From Ixodes scapularis (Eukaryota; Arthropoda; Arachnida; Ixodida; Ixodidae), in assembly GCF_016920785.2 (NCBI RefSeq), contig NW_024609884.1, forward strand, positions 83,698,722-83,762,721: a stretch of 64,000 bases of DNA. The letters are read 5' to 3'. Below, in pieces: positions 59,301-63,939 of this stretch. The notes beneath the pieces are model-generated. The model made no database searches. It was not told the origin of the DNA and saw only the letters and a list, made by a program, of their open reading frames with translations. The first letter of the stretch is position 1; each line of letters opens with the position of its first letter. The position numbers and the translations under genes are program-made.

Positions 59301-62300
59301 TGAAAAAAGAAACTAGTTACTGGTCATGTGTTACTAGTAACTAGTTACTGCCCAAGACTGCTTCCACCGCTGTTTTTGCATCTTGTTTCAGTATCTCCTC
59401 TGATCATGGCTTGAATTTGCCAGAGAATAGTGTGGAGCAGGATTTTGTTGTCTGGATTCTAACAAGTGATATGGCATATTTTGACAATGGGCAAGAAATT
59501 TCTTATTAGTATGTGCCAGCTGAAGTGAATGATCAAAAAGTTAATATTATAATGTGCCAGCTGAAGTGAATACTTAAAAAGTTAATGTGCACATTTAGTA
59601 GTTAATTTTCTATTTATCACTTTACTCACTCTATGTGATGTCCACCGCAGTGCATAACATTATCTCGAAGGAATCAGTTCTCTATCTCCAGTGTCTTTTT
59701 TTTTTAATTATCTGCCATCTTAGAAAGAACACTCTGCATATATAGGTATGGACACCACGTGCTTTGCAGCTGCCAAATAAAGTCCTCTCCTCGCCTTGGT
59801 TACAAGCGGCGCCACCAGATGACTTTCTGATAAGTGGCTAGTTATAGCCTGTCACCAGCCTGGTTCCCCATGCTTCTCTATGGGAGACGTGCTTGTTTTC
59901 AAAGGCGTTTTTGGGGCGTGTCGCATCGTGTAGAACTTGGCATTTGCACTCTGTGTGTTGCTTAGACACAGCTTTGTCATTGACCCTAGTTTTATGCCTC
60001 AACGCCAACAAAAACAGTTTTATGAGTGTGTTGAAGCGGAGAGATTTCTGGCGCAGTGTTCAAGCCAGCATTCGTCGAGGATAGAGCAGACGTGCTGAGC
60101 GGAAAGCACATGCACCAGTGTGCTATGACATTAAGACACTCATAATATAAACAATGCGACCGACAAGGATGAAGAAAGACTGGACGACACAAGTGCTGAC
60201 TGACGGTTTTATTTTCATGAAACCAAGAAGAAACGAACACAAAAATGACCCTCTAATCAGAAGGCGATCACGAATGCGCATGACAACGGCTTTTGACACC
60301 TCCTTAACATTTTGTATGATCATTGACGCAGTGCACAACCATCACTCCTATCTAAAAAGTCTGCCTCGCTGTCTAACAGCGCCAAGGATGCTTGACTCGC
60401 GCAGGTTGGGCCTGTCTTTCTTACCTTGAGTGCCTCGACAATCTCCCGTGCCTTTCGGTCGGCGTGTCTAAACAACACGGCGGCCTTCTCCAGTATCGGG
60501 TGGCAGGAGCGGTCCCTGCAATGCAATGCCAAGTGGGAGCACACTGTCCCTGCTAAAGAGCTACGATGCTCACGCAGGCAAACGTTAAGGAACAGCGCCG
60601 TCCTCCCAATTCCCAATTCCCAAGAGAAAGGTAGCTGATAAACTACCCCCTTGGTGCTAGACACGACATCAATGTGGTGCCTTATGCCATAACCGCCCTT
60701 CTCTAGTTTCTTCGCCCCTCTCATGCGCTTTTCCACTGCGGAGAAAATCCCACTCAACTTGTTTCGTGCCGAGAACACCACGTCCACCCCATACCTTGAG
60801 GCGGCCCTTTTGAACCCGTGCGACACGCGATGTACATAGGGGGTGACTGCAACTTTTTTTCCTGACCCTATTGGTTATTTTCCCCCGGGTCTCCCCTCGT
60901 ATGCATTTTACTAGTTTTTCCGCGGCGTAGGCGATTACCAACTCTGTAGGTCCCTCGTCTTTTAGTCTCCCGACCTGGGCAAGAAGGCTTTCTTCTGCTC
61001 TGTAAAAGCAGGACTTAGTCACCGTTGACCGAATGCAGGACTCTGCAGTGCCTTTTTTAACGAGCTTTGAATTCTCCGATATAAAGTCTAGGAGGTTCCT
61101 AGTGGATTTAGGACGGTGCCACCAACAAACGTGCCTATTGCTGACATCCATACAAAGATCCAAAAACTGAATTGACTGTTCCTTAGGAGTCTCAAACAAA
61201 AACTTTAGGTCCAGGCCCTGCTCCGTGAACGACTCCAGCACGACTTCGAGAGTCCGAATGAAGTCTGCCTTTTCCAAAGTCATCCCCCATGTACATTGCG
61301 TGTCACACAGGTTCAAAAGGGCCGCCTCGAGATACAGGGTGGACGTGCTGTTCTCGGCACAAAAGAAGTTGAGTGGGATTTGCTCCGCAGTGAAAAGCGC
61401 GTGAGAGTGGGGAAAAAACCGGAGAAGGGCGGTTGTGGGGTAAGGCACCGCATTGATTTCGTCTCTTGCAACAAGGGGGTAGTTTACCAAATACCTTTCT
61501 CTTGTGGAAAGGTTTATATCAGGCAGACGGGGCGGTGCCTTAACGTTCGCCTGCGTGAGCATCGTAGCTCTTTGCCAGGGACAGCATGCTCCCACTTGGC
61601 ATTGTATTGCAGGGACTGCTCCTGCCACCCGATACTGGAGAAGGCCGTCGTGTTGTTTAGACATGGCGACCAAAAGGCACGGGAGATTGTCAAGGCACTC
61701 AATATAAGAAAGGCAGACCCAACCTGCGTGAGTCAAGCATCCTTGGCACTGTTAGACAGCGAGGCAGAATTTTTAGATGGGGTGATGGGTGTGCACTGCG
61801 TCAATGGTTAGACAAAGTGTTGTGAAGGCACCAAAAGCTGTTGTCATGTGCGGTCGCAATTACCTTTTGATTGGAGGGTCATTTTTGTGTTTGTTTCTTC
61901 TTGGTTTCATGAAAATAAAACCGTCAGTTGTTAGCCAGCGCTCATGTCGTCCAGCCTTTCTTCGTCCTTGTCAGTCACGTTGTTTATATTATGAATATGT
62001 ACCAACTATACTTTGTCTCACCTTAGCATAGACTATTGTTAGCCGCGCGTGCTAAAAGCGCGAGGTAGTTGCTTTTGATGAAGCCTCGGCGGCTACATGA
62101 GTGCTTGTCCAGCGAGTGCTCGAGTCAAGGCAGTCGAAGCTAGCTGCTGGCGCTTGCACAGCCTTCGAAGTTAGTCCATGCTAAGGTGAGACAAAGTATG
62201 GCCCAACTATCCGTTCTGTTAAAAATAAGACACTTTTTCTTTTTTTTAGTTGTGCCATTTGGTTGGCGGGGACGCCGTTAGCATAGGCTACTCGGACGCA

Positions 62301-63892
62301 CGCCAATAGGACTTTTTCTGGTCTTTTGTGCCGCAGTGTTCACCGTACTGTGTGTCTTCACCTAATGAGTACCTTGCACCGTTTTATAGGCGGTAAACAA
62401 ATATATGGCTTCTACAAAGGTGTATTTCATGATATGAAAACCAGTGTTGCAAAATATTCCCCTTGGAGTTAATGGGGTGTTACTCTACCAGATTTTGCAC
62501 TATAATTTCCTAGAACAATATCTATGTCATGCAGATGCACCATTACACAGTGGGCCCGTTTCGGTTTTGAATGCTCAATATTTTGCACTAAACTCGTAGA
62601 ACAAAATGACTTCTAAAAAAAAAAAAAAATTTTCAACAATTTTGTAGAGTTTAGTATAAGGCATTTTATTGTACGACACTGCTTTTTGCAGAAGTACATT
62701 CAGGACATGAGCCCAGAAGAATTCCAGTCCAACAAACAAGCCCTGTCAGCCCGACGTCTCGAGAAACCCAAGAAGCTGCCCCAACTGGCTGCCAAGTTTT
62801 GGATGGAAATCCTTACGCAACAGTACAACTTTGACAGAGGTAAGCTGCAAAGTGAGGCCCAAGCCACTAAATGTGCCACGCTTTGAGTATGGACACTCTC
62901 TTCCTCGAATGTCTCATAGGCGCCGCCTTTTTGTTGTCTACAATCAAGCCCACTCATATCGAACAGCGTGAAGATCGTAAAATAGTTTGATATAGCGAAA
63001 ATTCGATATACGAAATGAAGCAAAAACATTCACGTAAGAGCAGTGCAGCTGACCCAGTTGCGAGCTAACTTGCAGCTGTTAGTAGCGTGCACTTTATTGC
63101 CATTATTGTGAAGTGTAGTTTACTTTGTGGTTCTAGTGAGTCCCTACCCACACTGACCTTGGGGCTTGCTTTCAGACAGGCTGGAGGTAGCGTGTCTGGA
63201 GAGCCTGACAAAGGACGACGTGATTGCCTTCTTCAAGGTAACCACCCTATCTACTAAAATCTAGACTTTTTTAAGAAGCAAGCTTGTGTATTTGTTTTTT
63301 TTCCGCAAAGTGAGAAAAAGAAAAAAACAGTCGTTGCGGCCTACAGAAGAAGCCTAGCAATTGATGAGGCAAAGATAATGCATGGCCTTGGAAATGCAAC
63401 CTGTGCTGAGGCACTGCGCACTATGTTTCACACGTGTAGCCTCCCGATGTAAGGTATGTTTTTAAGTCTGAATGCCTTGCAGGCGTCGCCATTTGCTGGA
63501 ATTCTTCCACGCATTGATTGGCTCCCTGTTTGCTTTGTGGAAAGGCGGATATGGGGCACGCCAAAAGGTCGACCCATCCAAGAGCGAGCACTCTTAATGC
63601 TTATGACTATGCAGGAGCACATTGCAATGGGAGCCCCGCTGCGGAAGAAACTCTCGGTGCACATCAAGTGCGGCTGTCAGGGCGACGAAGCTGCAGACTC
63701 TGGCCATGCCGTCACTAATGTGAGATTCCGGGACTGCACAAAGCAGCACTGGGTAACCGGTCGTTTCTTTTTCAGGGACCCATCAGGATAGAAAACATCA
63801 CGGAGTTCAAGAGGAGCCTGGGCCTTTACCCTCTGGCGAAGGCGTGCATCAATGTCCAGCCACCGTCGTCTGGAGCCAAATCTAAGTTATAG
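20161..63892 (+). CDS. IDE: Insulin-degrading enzyme (insulysin, M16A zinc metalloprotease), 26 coding exons, 976 aa
   Basis: IDE is a zinc inverzincin that degrades insulin, amyloid-beta and other small amyloid-prone peptides in the cytosol, with mitochondrial and peroxisomal pools. All 26 exons join in frame to 2,931 nt, or 976 residues plus TAG. Human IDE from its second Met is about 978. Visible features are the HFCEH zinc motif at residues 70-74, the distal zinc Glu in NAIHSEHDKN at 151, GHEGPGSLLSELK near 301, EGPQEWVF near 363, LNEYAYAA near 569, and LRTQEQLGY at 785-793, which keeps the Arg and Tyr that position substrate. The C-terminus is SKL, a canonical PTS1. The ATG has A at -3, a good context. 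Three introns are GC-AG (20918-21152, 42730-43829, 46920-46977). No frameshift or internal stop was found, so the gene looks functional. Confidence 0.97.
20330..20749 (+). other. IDE intron 1 (420 bp)
   Basis: This is an ordinary GT-AG intron. No repeats with ends or extra exons were recognised. Confidence 0.8.
20750..20826 (+). CDS. IDE: IDE coding exon 2 (zinc-binding HFCEH)
   Basis: It lies between TCTTGCAG and GTCAGC and encodes residues 57-82 including GLAHFCEHMLFLGTEK. HFCEH is the inverted zinc motif: the two His bind zinc and the Glu is the catalytic base. It ends in phase 0. Confidence 0.96.
20891..20917 (+). CDS. IDE: IDE coding exon 3 (27-nt microexon with GC donor)
   Basis: Nine codons, YPTENEYHK, lie between CCCTTACAG and the donor AAG|GCAAGT. 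They are needed to align without gaps with the family (the KYPKENEY region). The intron before is 64 bp; the one after starts with GC rather than GT. Confidence 0.93.
21153..21256 (+). CDS. IDE: IDE coding exon 4 (residues 92-125)
   Basis: It lies between TTTTCCAG and GTAAGT. It encodes YLCQHAGSANAFTANDHTCY, then YFDVAPENLQQALD, and ends in phase 2. The HAGS.NAFT block is strongly conserved in M16A proteases. Confidence 0.95.
21257..24554 (+). other. IDE intron 4, holds a 1.55-kb foldback
   Basis: The intron is AT-rich. Besides the foldback at 21966-23519, I see no coding or RNA-gene signal. Confidence 0.8.
21966..23519. mobile_element. Large foldback element with ~0.7-kb inverted arms
   Basis: The left half from GGTAGTTCCATGCCAAACAT pairs with the right half ending TTTTGCATGGAATGAGC. 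Matching landmarks run throughout: AGTGCTTTCTGTTTTAAATG, CAACAGTCCAGCCCAG-like, CTCAAAGTTGCCCAAAAC, and the central CACTGGTAATTC. A 6-bp CAATAG direct repeat borders both ends (21960-21965 and 23520-23525). There is no ORF; the type is unknown. Confidence 0.7.
24555..24724 (+). CDS. IDE: IDE coding exon 5 (distal zinc-ligand Glu)
   Basis: It lies between GCTTCAG and GTGGGC. It encodes FSAFFVCPLFNEDVSDREVN, then AIHSEHDKN with the third zinc ligand Glu151, then the conserved DPKHDYCKFGTG. It ends in phase 1. Confidence 0.96.
24725..27429 (+). other. IDE intron 5, holds a Penelope-like element
   Basis: The intron contains the Penelope-like copy at 25884-26953. A TACCGTATTTCTCGAGTAAT stretch near 24,948 resembles the end of a TIR element that is complete at 34822-35876. 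Confidence 0.75.
25884..26953 (+). mobile_element. Penelope-like retroelement remnant (RT tail plus GIY-YIG)
   Basis: A 12-bp direct repeat AGCAAGGAGAAT flanks the element (25872-25883, 26954-26965). Its two ends carry an inverted repeat of about 39 bp (AAAGGACAAGGACAGAACAA on the left, its complement near 26,890). The coding remnant reads SAHSKIIKRGIVKSCFIPAL, a typical RT-tail block, and after a gap IVYEIPCTCGRVYVGQSERC, the GIY-YIG nuclease core. A TGA interrupts the next conserved Arg (VNV*LREH). 5'-truncated and dead. Confidence 0.75.
27430..27552 (+). CDS. IDE: IDE coding exon 6 (residues 183-223)
   Basis: It lies between TTGCTCCAG and GTAAGC. It encodes GNKATLDSLPKARGLNVREQ, then LLQFHRQWYSSNIMALVALG, and ends in phase 1. 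The YYSSN-type motif is typical of M16 domain 1. Confidence 0.95.
27955..28067 (+). CDS. IDE: IDE coding exon 7 (residues 224-261)
   Basis: It lies between CCTTTGCAG and GTGGGT. It encodes ESLDELTEMVVPLFSAVPNR, then GVSRPEWAQHPYGPDQLK, which closes the first M16 domain. It ends in phase 0. Confidence 0.95.
28068..30205 (+). other. IDE intron 7
   Basis: No exon is seen. Around 28,684-28,740 a GGATTGTCAACCTTTT... stretch resembles a hAT left end like that at 33572, but no partner end was found. The rest is AT-rich, with purine-rich sequence near 29,890-30,010. Confidence 0.6.
30206..30295 (+). CDS. IDE: IDE coding exon 8 (residues 262-291)
   Basis: It lies between CCTGGCAG and GTAAGC. Thirty codons encode VLGHIVPVKDNRYMYMTFPT, then PDMRKHYRSS. 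It is phase 0 at both ends and matches the IVPIKD..LYVTFPIPD block of the family. Confidence 0.95.
30296..33011 (+). other. IDE intron 8
   Basis: No recognisable exons or bounded elements. It contains a short CCGTCCAT-type simple repeat near 31,790 and a G-rich purine stretch near 31,610-31,650. Confidence 0.6.
33012..33084 (+). CDS. IDE: IDE coding exon 9 (GHEGPGSLLSEL)
   Basis: It lies between CCACAG and GTAGGC. It encodes PGDYLAHLIGHEGPGSLLSE, then LKAR, a signature of M16A domain 2. It ends in phase 1. The next intron is only 55 bp. Confidence 0.95.
33140..33232 (+). CDS. IDE: IDE coding exon 10 (residues 316-346)
   Basis: It lies between TTCCCGCAG and GTGAGT. It encodes GWVNSLMGGEKDGARGFSFT, then IVNVDLTEEGL, and ends in phase 1. 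Confidence 0.95.
33572..33877. mobile_element. hAT-type MITE with perfect 8-bp TSD
   Basis: The left end is CAGTGGTTCTCAACC and the right end is TTTGAGAACCACTG. The 8-bp TGGTAGAC occurs immediately outside both ends (33564-33571 and 33878-33885). The CAGTGGTTCTCAACC terminus with 8-bp duplications is characteristic of hAT non-autonomous elements. It is 306 bp with no ORF. Confidence 0.88.
34822..35876. mobile_element. TIR element containing ~4 tandem GC/poly-A units
   Basis: The ends TACCGTATTTACTCGCAGAA and the complement TTGTGCGAGTAAATACGGTA form TIRs of about 29 bp. Inside, about four units of 170-190 bp share CTTACCTCCTTG, GGCGCGCGAC and CTGCGCTGTGCAAAAAA and differ in homopolymer length. 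Runs of 20 or more G or C (34,884-34,907 and 35,205-35,225) are likely to be assembly-sensitive. Confidence 0.65.
35974..36146 (+). CDS. IDE: IDE coding exon 11 (residues 347-404)
   Basis: It lies between CTGTTTCAG and GTGAGT. It encodes DHSEDIVTLVFQYLNMLRKE, then GPQEWVFKELQDQSRMAFRF and KGKDTPQGYARDLASLVH. It ends in phase 0. Confidence 0.96.
36147..36484 (+). other. IDE intron 11 (338 bp)
   Basis: This is a plain GT-AG intron with nothing recognisable inside. Confidence 0.8.
36485..36588 (+). CDS. IDE: IDE coding exon 12 (residues 405-438)
   Basis: It lies between TCGTGCAG and GTGAGT. It encodes LFPMEDVLAGPYLLEDYRPD, then LIEDLLGYLRPDNV. It ends in phase 2. Confidence 0.95.
38001..38139. 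mobile_element. 139-bp hairpin MITE inserted in the RT remnant
   Basis: The arms of about 66 bp pair almost completely: GAGTTCAGGGGAAATTACAC on the left with the complement ...GGAATTTCCCCTGAATTC on the right, and CCCCTTTCCACTTTAGC with GCTGAAGTGGAAAGGGG. It interrupts the RT coding path. Confidence 0.75.
38401..38738. mobile_element. Short TIR element inserted in the RT remnant
   Basis: The left end ACCATATTTTCCAGTGTATA is inverted at the right (TATAGATTGGAAAATACAAT). It lies between RT blocks, so it is a later insertion. Class unresolved. Confidence 0.5.
40036..40138 (+). CDS. IDE: IDE coding exon 13 (residues 439-473)
   Basis: It lies between GTTTGCAG and GTAGCG. It encodes IALVAKRFAGQTDSVEKWYG, then TMYKLEPIAETVLQ, which aligns with the EEWYGTQYK region. 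It ends in phase 0; the next intron is 67 bp. Confidence 0.95.
40206..40301 (+). CDS. IDE: IDE coding exon 14 (residues 474-505)
   Basis: It lies between TCCGGCAG and GTGGGT. It encodes KWREAGTHENLRLPPRNEFI, then PNNFDACAREPE, the linker region between the two halves of IDE. It is phase 0 at both ends. Confidence 0.94.
40513..40696. mobile_element. 184-bp MITE
   Basis: The 32-bp inverted ends begin AACTTACTTTGATAGTTTGC and end in the near-perfect complement. The interior is non-coding. No clear target duplication. Confidence 0.6.
40860..40899. repeat. Perfect hairpin before the minisatellite
   Basis: The 15-bp arms CAGCCTTTCCACTCT and AGAGTGGAAAGGCTG flank a 10-nt loop. The right arm sequence recurs after the minisatellite near 41,370, so the array sits between two copies of it. 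Confidence 0.7.
40909..41344 (+). repeat. Minisatellite of 12-bp units (GTCGTCCTTGAG variants)
   Basis: More than 30 tandem units are variants of GTCGTCCTTGAG or GTCGTCCTAGAA, with higher-order repetition of about 90-150 bp. Translation gives low-complexity TTSRTTSR or DLKDDLKD frames, which I treat as artefacts. Confidence 0.85.
41530..41600 (+). repeat. tRNA-like sequence (Ile-AAU-like), probably SINE-derived
   Basis: It has an A-box-like TAGGGCAAGGGTAG, an anticodon-loop-like CTAATAA and a perfect B box GGTTCGATTCC. The D stem, one T-stem pair and most of the acceptor stem do not pair, and a T tract follows soon after. A functional tRNA is unlikely. Confidence 0.4.
42620..42729 (+). CDS. 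IDE: IDE coding exon 15 (GC donor)
   Basis: The acceptor is TGCTTGCAG. It encodes SQPLPTIIKNTESTRVWFVQ, then DQEYNLPKAVLHFEFK, and ends in phase 2 at AAGAG|GCAAGT. Using GC keeps FEFKSPVAY aligned with the family, while no GT nearby does. Confidence 0.93.
42779..43138. mobile_element. TTAA-flanked foldback MITE
   Basis: The ends TTAAAGGGGCACTAAACCAC and GTGGTTTAATGCCCTTAA are inverted. The inner arms also pair, for example AGAACCAAACATTACAT with ATGTAGTGTTTGGTTCT, and CTCATCCGATGG around the centre. It lies just 49 bp after the GC donor of IDE exon 15. Probably piggyBac-like. Confidence 0.7.
43830..43974 (+). CDS. IDE: IDE coding exon 16 (residues 542-590)
   Basis: It lies between CCTTTGCAG and GTGCGT. 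It encodes PVAYQDPHYTNMTHMFVRLF, then TDALNEYAYAAMQAGLNYTL and DNTIYGIV. The LNEYAYAA and NTIYG blocks are diagnostic. It ends in phase 0. Confidence 0.96.
43975..46557 (+). other. IDE intron 16, holds family A copy 2
   Basis: Family A copy 2 lies at 44744-45264. The stretch from about 45,520 to 46,100 is GC-rich and repeat-like, possibly a solo LTR or other repeat, but no ends were identified. Confidence 0.6.
44744..45264 (+). repeat. Dispersed repeat family A, copy 2
   Basis: About 521 bp, uninterrupted, in the same orientation as copies 1 and 3. It begins near GTAGGTGTGGACACC and ends AGTATCTTACACCAT. It contains the intact AATGAGACACTTTTT segment that is split in copy 3. Confidence 0.65.
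46558..46668 (+). CDS. IDE: IDE coding exon 17 (residues 591-627)
   Basis: It lies between CCATTGCAG and GTGAGT. It encodes LSIKGYNDKQHVLLSKIMDK, then MTNFTVDQQRFDILKEA. The KGYNDKQ motif is highly conserved in IDE. It ends in phase 0. Confidence 0.96.
46799..46919 (+). CDS. IDE: IDE coding exon 18 (GC donor, followed by 58-bp intron)
   Basis: The acceptor is TCCGCGCAG. It encodes YIRGLKNFNAEPPHQHAVYY, then TYMLLAQKVWSHGEMLEATE, and ends in phase 1 at GAAG|GCGAGT. The 58-bp GC-AG intron removes a stretch that would otherwise break the ungapped alignment into LTRDRVQEMIPKLL. Confidence 0.9.
46978..47069 (+). CDS. IDE: IDE coding exon 19 (residues 668-698)
   Basis: It lies between TTGTTGCAG and GTAGGG. 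It encodes ELTRDRVQEMIPKLLSRMHL, then ECLIHGNVTRQ, matching the LLSRLH...LLHGN block. It ends in phase 0. Confidence 0.95.
47864..47932 (+). repeat. Fragment with iterated AGCTCACC motif
   Basis: AAAAGCTCACCGGAAAAAAG and AGCTCACCGCAAAA resemble the TIR motif of the MULE at 17463. It may be one end of a related element; no second end was found. Confidence 0.4.
49536..52503. mobile_element. TA-flanked ~3-kb element (pogo/Tigger-like ends)
   Basis: The ends are CAGTGTAGACCACATATAA and the complement of CAGTATAGACCACTTACAAC, each preceded by TA outside. Both ends contain CACTATAAGCGGT or its complement just inside. TA duplication with CAGT termini fits the Tc1/mariner-pogo group. No transposase is recognised, so it is non-autonomous or decayed. 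Confidence 0.6.
52516..53227. mobile_element. Probable TTAA-flanked element
   Basis: The left end TTAAGGAGAGGCACTGG and right end CCATGTCCCCCTTAA are imperfect inverted repeats bounded by TTAA. It starts 12 bp after the preceding TA-flanked element. No ORF. Confidence 0.45.
53373..53484 (+). CDS. IDE: IDE coding exon 20 (residues 699-735)
   Basis: It lies between CTGTGCAG and GTGAGT. It encodes QALDLVGIVENSLQSSMHTK, then PLLPSELVSHREHQLLE. It ends in phase 1; the next intron is 56 bp. Confidence 0.95.
53541..53708 (+). CDS. IDE: IDE coding exon 21 (residues 736-791)
   Basis: It lies between TTCTGCAG and GTGAGC. It encodes GEYVFERFNQVHHTSSIQTY, then FQCGPQETRANVLVELLCQL and LTEPCYNVLRTQEQL. 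Arg786, in LRT, is the first residue of the conserved Arg/Tyr substrate pair. It ends in phase 1; the next intron is 56 bp. Confidence 0.96.
53765..53889 (+). CDS. IDE: IDE coding exon 22 (residues 792-833)
   Basis: It lies between TTTTGCAG and GTTAGT. It encodes GYLVASGPRRSNGVQGIRII, then VQSDRPPVFLDSRIEAFLIY, then IE. Tyr793 of GY is the second residue of the substrate pair. It ends in phase 0. Confidence 0.96.
54566..55650. mobile_element. Foldback element with iterated TIR motif and 10-bp TSD (MULE-like)
   Basis: A 10-bp direct repeat AATCAATATT flanks it (54556-54565 and 55651-55660). Both ends are arrays of a motif of about 33 bp containing AGTTACGTCCGACGGAACCC followed by AAATAAAAATTA, in opposite orientation on the two sides (about 280 bp left, 200 bp right). 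The architecture matches the MULE at 17463 with an unrelated motif. The interior (about 54,860-55,440) has no recognisable ORF. Confidence 0.7.
56324..56372. repeat. Perfect 23-bp-arm hairpin
   Basis: GGGTGCTGGCGGTAGCTGCC continues to CGCG and is followed by ACT and its exact complement. It is GC-rich and symmetrical, so it could form a stable cruciform or RNA stem. Confidence 0.8.
58831..59155 (+). repeat. Tandem duplication, ~162-bp unit, two copies
   Basis: ACAGCAGGTATGGACAC at 58831 recurs at 58992. The shared body contains CATCCTCCCTG, TAGGA.CAGCTTGGCCAA, ACCCAAAATTTAGTTTCTTT and GTTTTTGCAGCAGTTTTTGC. The units differ at a few bases and in T-tract length. Confidence 0.75.
59740..60140 (+). 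repeat. Dispersed repeat family A, copy 3, left part
   Basis: It aligns with copies 1 and 2 up to the AAGACACT site and then stops. The remainder of the copy resumes at 62226, so an insertion of about 2.1 kb splits it. Confidence 0.65.
60141..61298 (-). mobile_element. Penelope-like element copy, minus strand (RT tail and GIY-YIG)
   Basis: On the minus strand it encodes LDLKFLFETPKEQSIQFLDL, then NRHVCWWHRPKSTRNLLDFI and NSKLVKKGTAESCIRSTVTK, a Penelope-like RT tail. After a frameshift it reads KGVVYQLPFSW with LNVCLREHRSSLAGT, the GIY-YIG region. The 3' end carries TTTCATGAAAATAAAACCGT and finishes near TTGTTTATATTATG. 5'-truncated, frameshifted, inactive. Confidence 0.75.
61299..62001 (+). 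mobile_element. Penelope-like element copy, plus strand (GIY-YIG and 3' end)
   Basis: It encodes KGRLEIQGGRAVLGTKEVEW, then NKGVVYQIPFSCGKVYIRQT and GRCLNVRLREHRSS, the GIY-YIG core, open to about 61,811. It ends with the same 3' sequence as the minus copy. The two copies are head to head, giving inverted arms of about 0.7 kb. Confidence 0.75.
62008..62199. mobile_element. 192-bp MITE at the end of the Penelope-like insertion
   Basis: The 28-bp inverted ends start ATACTTTGTCTCACCTTAGC, with one mismatch against the right end. CCAACTAT occurs at both borders (62002-62009 and 62203-62210), consistent with an 8-bp duplication that overlaps the left TIR by two bases. Confidence 0.6.
62226..62380 (+). 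repeat. Dispersed repeat family A, copy 3, right part
   Basis: It resumes at TAAGACACTTTTT and continues through TTGTGCCATTTGGTTGGC to ACCTTGCACCG, in register with copies 1 and 2. TAAGACACT is also present at 60132-60140, so it is duplicated on both sides of the insertion. Confidence 0.65.
62692..62839 (+). CDS. IDE: IDE coding exon 23 (residues 834-882)
   Basis: It lies between TTTTGCAG and GTAAGC. It encodes KYIQDMSPEEFQSNKQALSA, then RRLEKPKKLPQLAAKFWMEI and LTQQYNFDR. It ends in phase 1. It is separated from exon 22 by an 8.8-kb intron full of transposons. Confidence 0.96.
62840..63614 (+). other. IDE introns 23 and 24
   Basis: Two short GT-AG introns (62840-63175 and 63238-63614) flank exon 24. 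Nothing else is seen in them. Confidence 0.8.
63176..63237 (+). CDS. IDE: IDE coding exon 24 (residues 883-903)
   Basis: It lies between CTTTCAG and GTAACC. It encodes DRLEVACLESLTKDDVIAFF, then K, matching the YLKTLTKEDIIKFYK block. It ends in phase 0. Confidence 0.94.
63615..63719 (+). CDS. IDE: IDE coding exon 25 (residues 904-938)
   Basis: It lies between ACTATGCAG and GTGAGA. It encodes EHIAMGAPLRKKLSVHIKCG, then CQGDEAADSGHAVTN. The RRHKVSVHV-like strand is conserved; the tail is variable, as in other IDEs. Phase 0 at both ends. Confidence 0.92.
63776..63892 (+). CDS. IDE: IDE coding exon 26 and stop (C-terminal SKL)
   Basis: The acceptor is TCTTTTTCAG. It encodes GPIRIENITEFKRSLGLYPL, then AKACINVQPPSSGAKSKL and TAG. 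The final three residues, SKL, are the textbook peroxisomal targeting signal PTS1; human IDE ends in AKL. Confidence 0.95.
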   Translation, partial: GPIRIENITEFKRSLGLYPLAKACINVQPPSSGAKSKL

Positions 63893-63933
63893 CCGCGCGT
63901 TGGGAGCCTCGTGCTAGGGCCTTCTTTCACACC

Positions 63934-63939
63934 ATTAAA
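63934..63939 (+). promoter_or_regulatory. IDE: Polyadenylation signal ATTAAA for IDE
   Basis: The common variant hexamer ATTAAA lies 42 bp after the TAG. Nothing else polyA-like is seen before the window end. Confidence 0.6.

Larger units (their letters stand above)
53890..62691 (+). other. IDE intron 22 (8.8 kb)
   Basis: The intron contains the iterated-TIR element at 54566-55650, a perfect hairpin at 56324-56372, GTTAC-rich stretches near 57,290-57,370 and 59,230-59,350, a tandem duplication at 58831-59155, and family A copy 3 split by Penelope-like copies (59740-62380). No host exon is seen. Confidence 0.75.

Noticed and set aside
57284..59360. A single ~2-kb hAT element with GTTAC-rich ends
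   Set aside because: GTAACTAGTTACT-type stretches occur at both places, but matching terminal repeats and an 8-bp duplication were not found.
60669..61736. 355-codon minus-strand ORF as an intact gene
   Set aside because: Its first ~140 codons are antisense of the plus-strand Penelope-like copy and only the middle is RT tail, so it is a chimera across an inverted junction.
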